DNA of 37,028 bases from Thermoflexus hugenholtzii JAD2 (GTDB lineage Bacteria; Chloroflexota; UBA11872; UBA12225), in assembly GCA_945907765.1 (NCBI GenBank), contig CAMDTO010000011.1:1-37028 (forward strand), written 5' to 3'. How positions within the stretch are numbered: the first letter of the stretch is position 1; each line of letters starts with the position of its first letter. The position numbers were made by a program, and so were the translations under genes. Below, in pieces: positions 14,555 through 23,354 of the stretch. Below the pieces are notes generated by a model. That model did no database searches, had not been told where the DNA came from, and worked only from the letters and a program-made list of their open reading frames with translations.

Positions 14555-16845
14555 GCGCCGACGCGCCATCGCCCGGTCGTGTCCTCTTCCTGATGCCCCA
14601 GATGCCATGGCCTGCCACGCAAGGTACCGCGCTCAGGAACTTCCATTTGATGAGAGCGATCACCGATGCCGGCCTGGAAGTCGACCTGATCACGTTTGGC
14701 GACCCTCGGCGTTCCATTCCAACGGAGATCGATGCGGTCTGCGGCCGGATTGAGATAGTCCCTCTACCAATACGGAGCCTTTTGACTCGCGTGCGCACGT
14801 TCCTTGCCGGCGAGCCCGACCTCGCCTGGCGCCTTTCCTCGTCTGAGTTTTCGACCCGGCTTGATGGCATGTTGCGTGATGGCAGGTACGACGTGGTCCA
14901 GATTGAGGGTTTCGAGATGGCCGGGTACCTGCTTGGGCCCGGCGCCTTGCGTCGAGAGGCGTGGGACCGTGCGCCGTGGACGCTTGCTGGTCACCGAGCT
15001 CCGCGCATTGTCTTTGACGATCACAATGCCGAGTACCAGTTGCAGGCGTCGGCCTCCCGGGTGGATTCGCAGCGCCCGCGCCGATGGCCACTCGCGCTGT
15101 ACTCGTGGGTCCAGGCCTCTCGCATCCGACGTCGCGAGGCACTCTACGCGTCGGCTGCCGATGCCTGTATTGCCGTGTCAGATGAGGATGCCAATCTCCT
15201 TCGCGAGATTGCCCCGGGTGTGGCTGTCCAGGTGGTGGCGAACGGGATTGATGTGCGGTCGTACCGCAACGTTTCGTCGCCGACCGTCCCGCCCATTGTC
15301 TTCTTTGCGGGAAAGCTTGATTACCGCCCGAATGTCGATGCGTGTGAGTGGCTTGTGCGTTCGGTCTTGCCAACCGTGCGTGCGTCGGTCCCTGATGCCC
15401 GGGTTGTACTCGCTGGTCGTGACCCTTCACCGTCAGTCCGGGCGCTCGCGGGTCCTGACATCGAGGTTACTGGGTACCTCTCCGACGCGGACATGCGTGC
15501 CCGTCTCGCCGGTGCGACCGTCGCGGTCGTTCCGATCCGGATGGGAAGCGGGACGAGGTTCAAGGTCCTCGAGGCGATGGCTTCGGGTGTGCCGGTGGTG
15601 GCTACCCGCTTTGGTGCCGCTGGATCCGGCATTGTTGACGGTGTGCACGGCCTCTTGTCCGAGAATGCGTCGGATTTGGCGTCTTCCCTCGTCCGTGTGC
15701 TTCGTGATGCGTCGCTGGGGAATGCCCTGACCGTGCGGGCAAGGGAACTCGCCGAGGCGCGACATGACTGGTCGGCAATCACCCCGCACTTGGTCGCAGT
15801 CCACCGTCATCTCATCGGTGACGTGATGCCTCCGGCCAGTGTGATTGCAACTGTCCGGAACGAGGCACGAACAATTGCTGAAGTGATTTCGGGTGTCGCC
15901 CGACAGCAACCAGTCCCGGCGGAGATGGTTGTTGTCGACGGTGGCTCGGACGATGGCACGCTGAGCGTGGTCCGCGAGTGCGCGTCGCGCCTGGACGCTG
16001 CCTCTGCGGGGCTGCACCTCACACTCAGGACGGAACCCGGTGCCAACATCTCACGTGGGCGGAATCTCGCTGTTGAATGCGCCAAGGGTGACGTCATTGC
16101 GGCCGTTGACGCAGGGACGGTGCTTGCCTCGGACTGGTTCTCGCGTCTCGTGGCGCCATTCAGGGGGGATGCCCGTGTCGGTGTTGTCAGCGGGTTCTTC
16201 GTTGGTGCACCAGAGACAGATTGGGAGCGCGCCCTTTCGGCGACGACCCTGCCCTTGGTTGAGGACATCGACCCGGTGCGGTTTCTGCCGTCCAGTCGGT
16301 CGGTGGGGTTCCGGCGGTCCGATTTCGTCCGGGCAGGGGGGTATCCGGAGTGGTTGGACTACGGTGAAGACCTTGTTCTCGATCTTGCCCTGCGTCGCCT
16401 GGGCGTCGTGTTCCGGTTTCAGCCGCGTGCGGTTGTCCGTTTCCGTCCCCGTCCCACTCCTCGTGCCTACTTCCTGCAGTACTACCGCTATGCGCGTGGT
16501 GATGGGAAGGCGGGACTGTTCGCACGTCGGCACGCCATCAGGTACGGCGCCTACATCGGTGGCGCGCTGCTTGCGATGGGTGCCCTTGACGGTCGGGGAG
16601 GAAGACTTCCAGCTACGCTGTTGGTAGCTGGCGCAGTGGGCTATTTGCGTCGGCCGCTGTTGCGCCTCGCGGTCACCGCCTCTTCGCCAGCAGACTTGAT
16701 GCGGTGCGCACCCCTCCTGCCACTCGTGCGCATCGTTGGGGACGTGGCAAAGATGGCCGGCTACCCCGTAGGGTTGTGGTGGAGACATTCGCGCGGGGTC
16801 CTCTCCCATGATCGCCGACCGATCACTGCCTGGACCACTGAGTAA
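14551..16845 (+). CDS. Bifunctional glycosyltransferase: GT4 domain fused to GT2 domain
   Basis: A single uninterrupted frame of about 764 residues. Residues ~10-410 form a GT-B GT4 enzyme: N-terminal VLFLMPQMPWPATQGTALRN, then VFFAGKLDYRPNVDACEWLV, VTGYLSDADMRARL and the donor-site GSGTRFKVLEAMASGVPV. From ~425 a GT2 (GT-A) domain follows: ASVIATVRNEARTIAEV, the metal/nucleotide motif VVDGGSDDGTLSV, AVDAGTVLASDWF in the position of the D-x-D region, and YGEDLVLDLALRRLG with the catalytic acid. A hydrophobic tail (YIGGALLAMGAL, LLVAGAVGYLRR) may tether it to the membrane. The protein could add two successive sugars. The ATG overlaps the previous stop (ATGA) and the stop overlaps the next start (TAATG). 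Confidence 0.88.
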   Translation: MSADAPSPGRVLFLMPQMPWPATQGTALRNFHLMRAITDAGLEVDLITFGDPRRSIPTEIDAVCGRIEIVPLPIRSLLTRVRTFLAGEPDLAWRLSSSEFSTRLDGMLRDGRYDVVQIEGFEMAGYLLGPGALRREAWDRAPWTLAGHRAPRIVFDDHNAEYQLQASASRVDSQRPRRWPLALYSWVQASRIRRREALYASAADACIAVSDEDANLLREIAPGVAVQVVANGIDVRSYRNVSSPTVPPIVFFAGKLDYRPNVDACEWLVRSVLPTVRASVPDARVVLAGRDPSPSVRALAGPDIEVTGYLSDADMRARLAGATVAVVPIRMGSGTRFKVLEAMASGVPVVATRFGAAGSGIVDGVHGLLSENASDLASSLVRVLRDASLGNALTVRARELAEARHDWSAITPHLVAVHRHLIGDVMPPASVIATVRNEARTIAEVISGVARQQPVPAEMVVVDGGSDDGTLSVVRECASRLDAASAGLHLTLRTEPGANISRGRNLAVECAKGDVIAAVDAGTVLASDWFSRLVAPFRGDARVGVVSGFFVGAPETDWERALSATTLPLVEDIDPVRFLPSSRSVGFRRSDFVRAGGYPEWLDYGEDLVLDLALRRLGVVFRFQPRAVVRFRPRPTPRAYFLQYYRYARGDGKAGLFARRHAIRYGAYIGGALLAMGALDGRGGRLPATLLVAGAVGYLRRPLLRLAVTASSPADLMRCAPLLPLVRIVGDVAKMAGYPVGLWWRHSRGVLSHDRRPITAWTTE

Positions 16846-17831
16846 TGGTGCAATCAATTGACCATAACGCCAACCCTCTAACGGTACATGGCTGGAGGTC
16901 TCCGGTGTCTCGAGCTGGTGCGATCGTCGACGGATCGGTCGTCCGACAAGGACCCATCGTGTCCGTCGTCATCGTCACCTACAACGTTTCCGACCTTGTC
17001 ATCCAGTGCCTTCAGTCGGTCATCCTCAGCGAGGTGACCTTCGGACTGGAGATCATCGTCATTGACGCAGGGACCGACGGATCGGCAGATCGGATCAGGT
17101 CACGGTACCCAGGAATCACGGTCATCGAGGCGCCTGAAAACCCCGGTTTCGCGACGGCGTCCAATCTTGGCCTTCGACGTTCCCGCGGTAACTTCCTTCT
17201 CCTGTTGAACCCGGACACCATCATTCCGCCCAATGCGCTGTCGTTGGCGGTCGCTGGCCTCGAGGCGAACCCTGGCCACGGGATCGTTGGTCCCAAGCTT
17301 GTCCGGGCTGATGGGACCCTGGATCTGTCGGCACGCCGGTCGTTCCCGACTCCACGCATCGCCCTATACCATTTCCTTGGTCTGCCCAGACGATTTCCAG
17401 AAGTTCGCGAGTTTGGTGCCTACAACCTGACGTATCTGGACCCAGACAAGCCGGCAATCGTCGATGCCGTCGCCGGATCATTCATGATGGTCCGTCGTGA
17501 GGCTCTCGAGATCGCCGGTCTCTTCGACGAGTCGTTCTGGATGTACGGAGAGGACCTCGACCTGTGCCTTCGGATCGGCAAGGCTGGTTGGAAGGCCCGG
17601 TACGTTCCCTCCATTGTGGTGACCCACCTCAAGGGCCAGAGCAGCCGGACCCGGCCGTTGCGGTGCACCATCGAGTTCTATCGGGCGATGCACATCTTCT
17701 ACCGAAAGCATCAATCGCCGCAGGCCGGTGTCGTCCAGAACTTCCTGGTGACCATTGGGATCGTCGCGTTGGGCGCGGTTGCCGTGCTGCGTGATCAGAT
17801 GCGCCCGGAGGCGCACCGACGCGTTTCCTAG
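16845..17831 (+). CDS. Glycosyltransferase family 2 (rhamnosyltransferase-like)
   Basis: 328 residues with a GT-A fold. After a polar N-terminal tail of ~35 residues come VSVVIVTYNVSDLVIQCLQS, the nucleotide-binding IIVIDAGTDGSADR, the APENPGFATASNLGLRRSRG segment and the metal site LLLLNPDTIIPP. The acceptor-side motif FMMVRREALEIAGLFDESF with MYGEDLDLCLRIGKAGW is typical of dTDP-rhamnosyltransferase-like members. A hydrophobic C-terminal segment (NFLVTIGIVALGAVAVL) is probably membrane-associated. The start ATG shares its A with the upstream TAA stop. It is the fourth gene of the polysaccharide operon; donor sugar unknown. Confidence 0.9.
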   Translation: MVQSIDHNANPLTVHGWRSPVSRAGAIVDGSVVRQGPIVSVVIVTYNVSDLVIQCLQSVILSEVTFGLEIIVIDAGTDGSADRIRSRYPGITVIEAPENPGFATASNLGLRRSRGNFLLLLNPDTIIPPNALSLAVAGLEANPGHGIVGPKLVRADGTLDLSARRSFPTPRIALYHFLGLPRRFPEVREFGAYNLTYLDPDKPAIVDAVAGSFMMVRREALEIAGLFDESFWMYGEDLDLCLRIGKAGWKARYVPSIVVTHLKGQSSRTRPLRCTIEFYRAMHIFYRKHQSPQAGVVQNFLVTIGIVALGAVAVLRDQMRPEAHRRVS

Positions 17832-17932
17832 CCTGACAGGAATTCCCATCGTGACAGCGATTGACCGGATCACTAGCCGTTTGGGCAACGCCTCAGCGAC
17901 TTGTGGGCAGTCACGGACGCTCGGAGTGGCCG

Positions 17933-19558
17933 ATGGGAACTGAACTGGGCGGGCGTCGACGGCGTACCCGGAGCAATGCGCCGGGGGCCGCGGTTGGGCT
18001 GTCAGACGACCATGCAGGGTCGCCGATGGAACCGGTCGGTGAGCGGGACCTCGGGAATCGTCCCGCGATCGCGGTTCAGGAGAGGCGCCCCGGCTCCTCG
18101 TCGATGTACCGTGCCGTCGCCCGGGCGGTCGGCGCTCCCGTGTCGTTGACGACGTTCCAGCGCATCGCCCTCACGCCCGCGTTCCTGATCGTGGTTGACA
18201 CCATCGCCATTGGTGCCGGTTTCCTGGGCGCCTATGTGTTGCGGTTCGTTCTGCAGTTGCCGGTCGCGGAGGAGGTGCATAGCCTCCGCTCCTATGCCGG
18301 TTTCCTGTCACTCGCCATTCCCGTCATCCTCATTGCCCTTGCGGCATACGGCCTGTACCAGAGCCGGCAACTCGTGAATGCCGTCGACCAGGTGTTCCGT
18401 CTGTTCACCGCCGTACTCGTGGGCCTGGTCGTCACGGTCGCCATTGCATCGTTCGTGATCCGCGGATGGCCGGACTATTCGAGACTGTTGGTCGCCTACG
18501 TCTGGCTTGCGTGTTCGCTCCTTTCCTTCCTCGGCCGGCTCATGTGGATCCGCTGGAGAGGTTGGTTGGCGTCCCGAGGGTCAGGAGTCCGCACCACCCT
18601 GATCGTCGGGGCCGGTTCCGCCGGTGTCCGGGTTGCACAGCACTTCACGCGGTCGTCACACCTCGGATACCGCGTTGCCGGCTTCATCGATGGCACGCTT
18701 CCGGTTGGTGCGACCCCTGCAGGGACGCTCATTCCGGTTGTCGGCAGGCTTGAGATGATCGACGACATCCTGATCGCGATCCAGCCTCAGGAACTGATCC
18801 TCGCCGATCCGACCCTCTCGAACCTGGAGTTGATGAAACTGGTCAGCCGGTGCGAAGGGCAGCCCGTCGGGATCCGTGTCTATCCGGACTTGTTCCAGAC
18901 CCTTGTCAACGACGCATCACTTGTGAACCTGCAGGGATTGCCGCTGGTTTCCTTGCGCGCGAGTGAACTTGAAGGATGGCAACGGACGGTCAAACGCATC
19001 TTTGATGTCCTGTTCGCGGGAACGGTCCTCATCCTGACCGCGCCGATGATGCTGGTCATTGCCTTGCTTGTCCGCCTTGGGTCCCCGGGTCCGGTCTTCT
19101 TTGCCCAGGAACGCCTCGGGCAGGACGGAAAGAGATTTCACGCCATCAAGTTCCGGTCGATGGTCCAGGACGCCGAGAAGCGCAGCGGCCAGTTCTGGAC
19201 CGTGCCCAATGACCCGCGTCGCACACGTGTCGGCACGTTCCTGCGTCGCCATTCCCTGGACGAATGGCCCCAGTTCATCAATGTCCTTGTTGGGGACATG
19301 AGCGTTGTCGGCCCAAGGCCCGAGAGACCGATGTTCGTGGCCCAGTTCAGCGAAAGTGTCCCGGACTACCTCCGGCGCTTGCGTGAACGCGCTGGCCTTA
19401 CCGGTTGGGCCCAAGTCAACGGCTTGCGGGGTGATGTTCCCATCGAGGAGCGCACGAAGTATGACCTGTATTACGTGGATAACTGGTCACTTTGGCTGGA
19501 CATCAAGATCATCATGCGAACGGCGATACTCCTGATCCGTGACCGCAGTGCGTACTGA
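17933..19558 (+). CDS. Exopolysaccharide initiating sugar transferase (polyprenyl-phosphate glycosyl-1-phosphotransferase, WbaP/WcaJ type)
   Basis: About 541 residues. After a disordered N-terminus there are four membrane helices (FLIVVDTIAIGAGFLGAYVL, LSLAIPVILIALAAYGLY, LFTAVLVGLVVTVAIASFV, LLVAYVWLACSLLSFLG), a Rossmann-like CoA-binding-3 domain (TLIVGAGSAGVRVAQHF) and the catalytic bacterial sugar transferase domain. That domain shows KRIFDVLFAGTVLILTAP, GSPGPVFFAQERLGQDGK, FHAIKFRSMVQDAE, LRRHSLDEWPQFINVL and VGPRPERP. It links a hexose-1-phosphate to undecaprenyl phosphate, the first step of repeat-unit assembly. The ATG at 17933 has a GGAG seven bases upstream and is preferred over the track's 17861. 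It ends the exopolysaccharide unit. Confidence 0.92.
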   Translation: MGTELGGRRRRTRSNAPGAAVGLSDDHAGSPMEPVGERDLGNRPAIAVQERRPGSSSMYRAVARAVGAPVSLTTFQRIALTPAFLIVVDTIAIGAGFLGAYVLRFVLQLPVAEEVHSLRSYAGFLSLAIPVILIALAAYGLYQSRQLVNAVDQVFRLFTAVLVGLVVTVAIASFVIRGWPDYSRLLVAYVWLACSLLSFLGRLMWIRWRGWLASRGSGVRTTLIVGAGSAGVRVAQHFTRSSHLGYRVAGFIDGTLPVGATPAGTLIPVVGRLEMIDDILIAIQPQELILADPTLSNLELMKLVSRCEGQPVGIRVYPDLFQTLVNDASLVNLQGLPLVSLRASELEGWQRTVKRIFDVLFAGTVLILTAPMMLVIALLVRLGSPGPVFFAQERLGQDGKRFHAIKFRSMVQDAEKRSGQFWTVPNDPRRTRVGTFLRRHSLDEWPQFINVLVGDMSVVGPRPERPMFVAQFSESVPDYLRRLRERAGLTGWAQVNGLRGDVPIEERTKYDLYYVDNWSLWLDIKIIMRTAILLIRDRSAY

Positions 19559-19619
19559 CGGATCCACCCCGGAGCCGGGTCCGCATTTCGCACCGCGTCA
19601 CCGGATTTACTGCCCCGTT

Positions 19620-19628
19620 TGCTATGCT
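19620..19628 (+). promoter_or_regulatory. Extended -10 promoter of the hrcA operon
   Basis: TGCTATGCT is an extended -10. It ends 8 bases before the CIRCE element, so the start of transcription would fall at its edge and HrcA binding would block initiation. No good -35 is visible. Confidence 0.55.
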
Positions 19629-19636
19629 GGGTGCTG

Positions 19637-19663
19637 TTAGCAGTCTCGTTCGGTGACTGCTAA
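19637..19663 (+). promoter_or_regulatory. CIRCE operator (HrcA binding site), compensated variant
   Basis: TTAGCAGTC, 9 bases, GACTGCTAA: a perfect 9-9-9 inverted repeat. The classical CIRCE is TTAGCACTC-N9-GAGTGCTAA; here position 7 of each arm is changed with the complement preserved. It lies directly after the extended -10 and ahead of hrcA, so HrcA autoregulates the operon through it. Confidence 0.9.
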
Positions 19664-19719
19664 CGCGATGGTCGTCACCGGTCCTGCGTTGACGTTGACG
19701 GTTGGTGAGGGTGATTGTC

Positions 19720-20850
19720 GTGGAGGGACGGAACGCCGCGGACCATGTGTTGACTGAACGCCAGGCTCGGATCCTGAAGGCGGTCGTCGACCAGTATGTC
19801 CGCCATGCGTCGCCAGTTGCCTCGGAAACGCTCGTCCGCGAGCATGGCCTGGGAGTCAGTTCCGCAACGGTCCGCAATGAGCTGGCCGAACTCGAGGCGC
19901 GAGGCTACATCTGCCAGCCCCACACCTCCGCCGGACGCATTCCGTCCGAAACCGGCTACCGGTATTTCGTGCAGCGCCTGATGGCGGAACGTCAACTCTC
20001 TCTGTCCGAACGGGTCACGTTGCGCCACCAGTTCCACCAGGTCGCCCTCGTCCGCGAGGAATGGTTGCAACTGGCAGCCGTCACGCTTGCCCGCGGTGTC
20101 CAGGCCGCCGCAATCGTCACCGCCCCCCACATGCGACAGTCGCGCCTCAAGCACGTCGAGGCGGTCCAGATGCAGGAACATCTCGGACTGATCATCGTCG
20201 TCCTGCACGACGGCACCGTGAAACAGCAATTGGTCGCACTGCCCGACGGCGTCACGCAAGCGCGCCTCTCCGCCGCGACCAGTCGCCTCAATCCGGTCTT
20301 CTCCGGGCGGACCCGTGTCGAGTTCAGCTTCAAGGTGTCCGAACTCCCCGAAGACCAGCCCCTCAGCACGGATGAGTCCTTCGTGTTCAGTCATGTGTCA
20401 AACATTGTCAAGGAAATCGACACCCGAGAGACACCTGTGTATCACTCGGGACTTGTCGAATTGCTTGACCAACCCGAATTTGCGCGGAGCGACCGTGCGC
20501 GGGCGATCGTCGAGCTTCTCGAACGACCCCAGACCTTGCGTGATGTCCTGATGCCAGGATCGGACTCGGACCTTCCCGCCGCCCTCGTGGACAGCAATCC
20601 GGTGCATGTCGTCATCGGAAGCGAGAACCGGTGGGACTGGATGCGCGAATGCGCTGTCGTGACGAGCCAGTACGGTCTCTTCGGCGAACTGACCGGGTTC
20701 ATCGGCGTTCTCGGTCCCGTACGTTTTCCCTACGGCGTAGCCGTCCCGGCTGTCCGGTACATTGCGCGCCTCATGACCGAGGTCCTCGTGAACGACTGGC
20801 CCTCGGGATCGTCGACCAGACCATCAGAGGAGATTGATCGTGTCAGCTGA
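19720..20850 (+). CDS. hrcA: Heat-inducible transcriptional repressor HrcA
   Basis: Represses class I heat-shock genes by binding CIRCE; activity depends on chaperones. About 376 residues. An N-terminal winged helix is visible (LTERQARILKAVVDQYVRHASPVASE, then SSATVRNELAELEARGYICQPHTSAGRIP), which is the family hallmark. GAF-like dimerisation regions follow, ending with the HrcA C-terminal pattern (VVIGSENRWDWMRECAVVTSQYG, GFIGVLGPVRFPYGVAVPAVRYI). Several in-frame starts exist (TTG 19702, GTG 19705, 19711, 19720); GTG at 19720 has GAGGG about 8 bases upstream and is chosen. The 3' end overlaps grpE by 11 bases. CIRCE and an extended -10 lie upstream. Confidence 0.95.
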   Translation: MEGRNAADHVLTERQARILKAVVDQYVRHASPVASETLVREHGLGVSSATVRNELAELEARGYICQPHTSAGRIPSETGYRYFVQRLMAERQLSLSERVTLRHQFHQVALVREEWLQLAAVTLARGVQAAAIVTAPHMRQSRLKHVEAVQMQEHLGLIIVVLHDGTVKQQLVALPDGVTQARLSAATSRLNPVFSGRTRVEFSFKVSELPEDQPLSTDESFVFSHVSNIVKEIDTRETPVYHSGLVELLDQPEFARSDRARAIVELLERPQTLRDVLMPGSDSDLPAALVDSNPVHVVIGSENRWDWMRECAVVTSQYGLFGELTGFIGVLGPVRFPYGVAVPAVRYIARLMTEVLVNDWPSGSSTRPSEEIDRVS

Positions 20851-21460
20851 TTCGCAGAACACCGAGGCCGGCATGCCGTCCGGGACACGCGCCGAAGTCC
20901 GTGAACTCGAGCGGCAGCTTGACGAGGCCCGTGCCCAGGTCAAGGCTGCCGAGGAACGTGCCCAGGAGAACCTGGACCGTTGGCAGCGTGCCCAGGCGGA
21001 TCTGGTCAACTACCGGCGCCGGACGCAATTCGACCGTGAACAGGAGCTCAAGTTCGCCGGGCTTCCCCTCATCACGGAAATGCTCCGCATCTTTGACGGC
21101 TTCGACCGCGCGTGGAAGTCCCTGCCGGTGGCCCTCCGGAACCTCTCGTGGATCGAGGGCATCTGGATGCTTGACCAGCAGTCCCAGGAGATCATCCGCC
21201 GGACAGGATTGACCAGGATTGACCAGGCTGACCTACCGTTCGATCCCCGGATCCACGATGCCATCGCGACCGAACCCGGTGAAGGCGATCCGTACGTGCT
21301 TGAGGTCTTTCAGGCCGGGTACGAATTGCACGACCGTGTTGTGCGGCCGGCGCTCGTGAAGGCTGGGCCTCGTCAAGTTTCCGGGACGTCCGCTGAAGGT
21401 GCAGATGGGTCAGACCCGGTCCACCAGCACGACCACACGCACGACGAGACCGGCCGGTAA
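20840..21460 (+). CDS. grpE: Nucleotide exchange factor GrpE
   Basis: Releases ADP from DnaK during the chaperone cycle in the cytosol. About 206 residues. A long N-terminal coiled coil (EVRELERQLDEARAQVKAAEERAQENLDRWQRAQADLVNYRRR) precedes the four-helix region and the C-terminal beta domain. The C-terminal family motif appears in degenerate form (FDPRIHDAIATEPGEGDPYVLEVFQAGYELHDRVVRPALVKAG). The GTG at 20840 has AGGAG seven bases upstream and is preferred to the TTG at 20834. It overlaps the hrcA stop and precedes dnaK by 9 bases. A 10-bp tandem repeat (GGATTGACCA twice) lies inside the gene without disrupting the frame. Confidence 0.95.
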   Translation: MSADSQNTEAGMPSGTRAEVRELERQLDEARAQVKAAEERAQENLDRWQRAQADLVNYRRRTQFDREQELKFAGLPLITEMLRIFDGFDRAWKSLPVALRNLSWIEGIWMLDQQSQEIIRRTGLTRIDQADLPFDPRIHDAIATEPGEGDPYVLEVFQAGYELHDRVVRPALVKAGPRQVSGTSAEGADGSDPVHQHDHTHDETGR

Positions 21461-21469
21461 GCGGGATAC

Positions 21470-23350
21470 ATGAGCAAGACCATTGGCATAGACCTCGGTA
21501 CCACCAACTCGTGCGTAGCGGTCCTCGAAGCCGGTCATCCGGTCATCATTCCGAATGCCGAGGGTTTCCGTACCACGCCGTCGGTGGTGGGTTTCACGCG
21601 ACAGAACGAACGCCTCGTTGGCGCGATGGCCAAGCGCCAAGCGGTCACGAACGCCGAGAACACCGTCGCATCCGTCAAACGGTTCATGGGCCGTCGGTTT
21701 GACACCCCTGACGTCGCCCGCGACGCCGTGAGAGTCCCGTACGCGGTCAATGCGTCCGAAAATGGCGATGTCCAGATCGTGGCGGCTGGTCGGGAGTTCG
21801 CTCCTCCGGAAATCTCCGCCATCATCCTTCAGAAGCTCAAGGCAGATGCCGAGGCGTACCTGGGCGAACCGGTTTCCGGGGCGGTCATTACCGTCCCCGC
21901 CTATTTCTCTGATGCACAAAGGCAGGCGACGAAGGATGCAGGTCGCATCGCTGGTCTCGAGGTCTTGCGCATCATCAATGAACCGACCGCATCGGCGCTT
22001 GCCTACGGGTTCGACAAGCGCCATGAGGGACGCATTGCCGTCTACGACCTCGGTGGCGGGACCTTCGACGTCTCCATCCTTGATATCGGTGAGGGCGTGT
22101 TCGAGGTCCGGTCCACCAACGGTGATACCCACCTCGGCGGTGACGACCTCGATGCACGGATCGTCGACTGGCTAGCCGGTGGGTTTGCGGCAAGCAACAC
22201 CATCGACCTCCGTCAGGACCGGATGGCCCTCCAGAGGCTCAAGGAAGCGGCCGAAAAGGCGAAGATCGAACTCTCGGGAGTGCTCGAGACCGAGATCAAC
22301 CTTCCGTTCATCACCGCCGATCTCTCCGGTCCCAAGCACCTGAGTGTCGTCCTTACCCGATCCAAGCTTGACCAATTGACCCAGGATCTTCTCGAGCGGA
22401 CCGTTGAGCCATGCCGGCGCGCGATGGCAGATGCCCGCCTCACCGCAGCCGACATCGACGAAGTGATCCTCGTGGGCGGTCAGACCCGCATGCCCGCTGT
22501 CGTGGAACTTGTCACGCGTATCTTCGGGCGTGAACCAACCAAGGGCGTCAACCCGGACGAGGTGGTCGCAGCCGGGGCGGCCATACAGGCCGGCGTCCTG
22601 GGTGGTGAGGTGACCGACCTGCTCCTCCTTGATGTCACGCCGCTTTCCCTCGGCGTGCGCACCCTCGGCGGCATCTTCACGCGCTTGATCGATCGCAATA
22701 CGACCATTCCGACCGCACGGACCCAGACCTTCTCGACGGCGGTCGATGGGCAGCGTCGTGTCGAGATCCAGGTCTTTCAAGGGGAACGGGAACTCGTCGA
22801 AGGCAATACCCTGCTTGGCAGGTTTGACCTCGACGGCATTCCTTCATCTGGCCGGGGCGTTCCCCAGATTGATGTGACCTTTGACATTGACGCAAACGGC
22901 CTCCTCCATGTTTCTGCACGGGAGCGGACCACTGGTGTTGAGCAGCAGGTGACCGTATCCGGAGCCAGTCGGCTCAACGAACAGGACGTCGAGCGAATGG
23001 TTGCGGAGGCACAGAAGGCCGCGACCGGCGACTTCCAGAAGCGGTCTCTGATCGAGGCACGAAACCTCGCCGATTCCCTTGTCTACCAGGCGGACCGGTT
23101 CCTCTTCCGCGCCGCCGACGGGCTTCCGGAAGAGTTCCGCGACCAAGTATCAGCGCAGGTTGACCGGGTGCGGACCGCCCTCGCGGGTGACGACGCCGTC
23201 GCCCTCCGTCAGGTGACGAGTGTCCTGCGCGATACCCTTCGTGACCTGAATCCCGGGGTGTCCGGGGCGCCGTTGCAGCAGGCTTCAGATCATCCCGATC
23301 AGGCCGACCCTCCCGGGCATGACCCGGACGTCTCGGTAACCGGAGAATAG
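21470..23350 (+). CDS. dnaK: Chaperone protein DnaK (Hsp70)
   Basis: ATP-dependent chaperone, 626 residues. The nucleotide-binding domain shows the phosphate-1 motif [44 protein letters not shown], the phosphate-2 motif [15 protein letters not shown] and the adenosine motif [13 protein letters not shown]. The linker is [18 protein letters not shown], where E. coli has VETLGG. The substrate-binding beta sandwich ([19 protein letters not shown]) and a helical lid follow, with a polar tail. The gene lies 9 bases after grpE and 4 before dnaJ, in one operon under CIRCE control. Length and motifs are normal. Confidence 0.97.
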   Translation: MSKTIGIDLGTTNSCVAVLEAGHPVIIPNAEGFRTTPSVVGFTRQNERLVGAMAKRQAVTNAENTVASVKRFMGRRFDTPDVARDAVRVPYAVNASENGDVQIVAAGREFAPPEISAIILQKLKADAEAYLGEPVSGAVITVPAYFSDAQRQATKDAGRIAGLEVLRIINEPTASALAYGFDKRHEGRIAVYDLGGGTFDVSILDIGEGVFEVRSTNGDTHLGGDDLDARIVDWLAGGFAASNTIDLRQDRMALQRLKEAAEKAKIELSGVLETEINLPFITADLSGPKHLSVVLTRSKLDQLTQDLLERTVEPCRRAMADARLTAADIDEVILVGGQTRMPAVVELVTRIFGREPTKGVNPDEVVAAGAAIQAGVLGGEVTDLLLLDVTPLSLGVRTLGGIFTRLIDRNTTIPTARTQTFSTAVDGQRRVEIQVFQGERELVEGNTLLGRFDLDGIPSSGRGVPQIDVTFDIDANGLLHVSARERTTGVEQQVTVSGASRLNEQDVERMVAEAQKAATGDFQKRSLIEARNLADSLVYQADRFLFRAADGLPEEFRDQVSAQVDRVRTALAGDDAVALRQVTSVLRDTLRDLNPGVSGAPLQQASDHPDQADPPGHDPDVSVTGE

Positions 23351-23354
23351 CCCC

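Noticed and set aside
21205-21224. GGATTGACCA tandem repeat inside grpE
   Set aside because: Only two copies, read in different frames and fully compatible with the GrpE protein; likely chance or a minor duplication.
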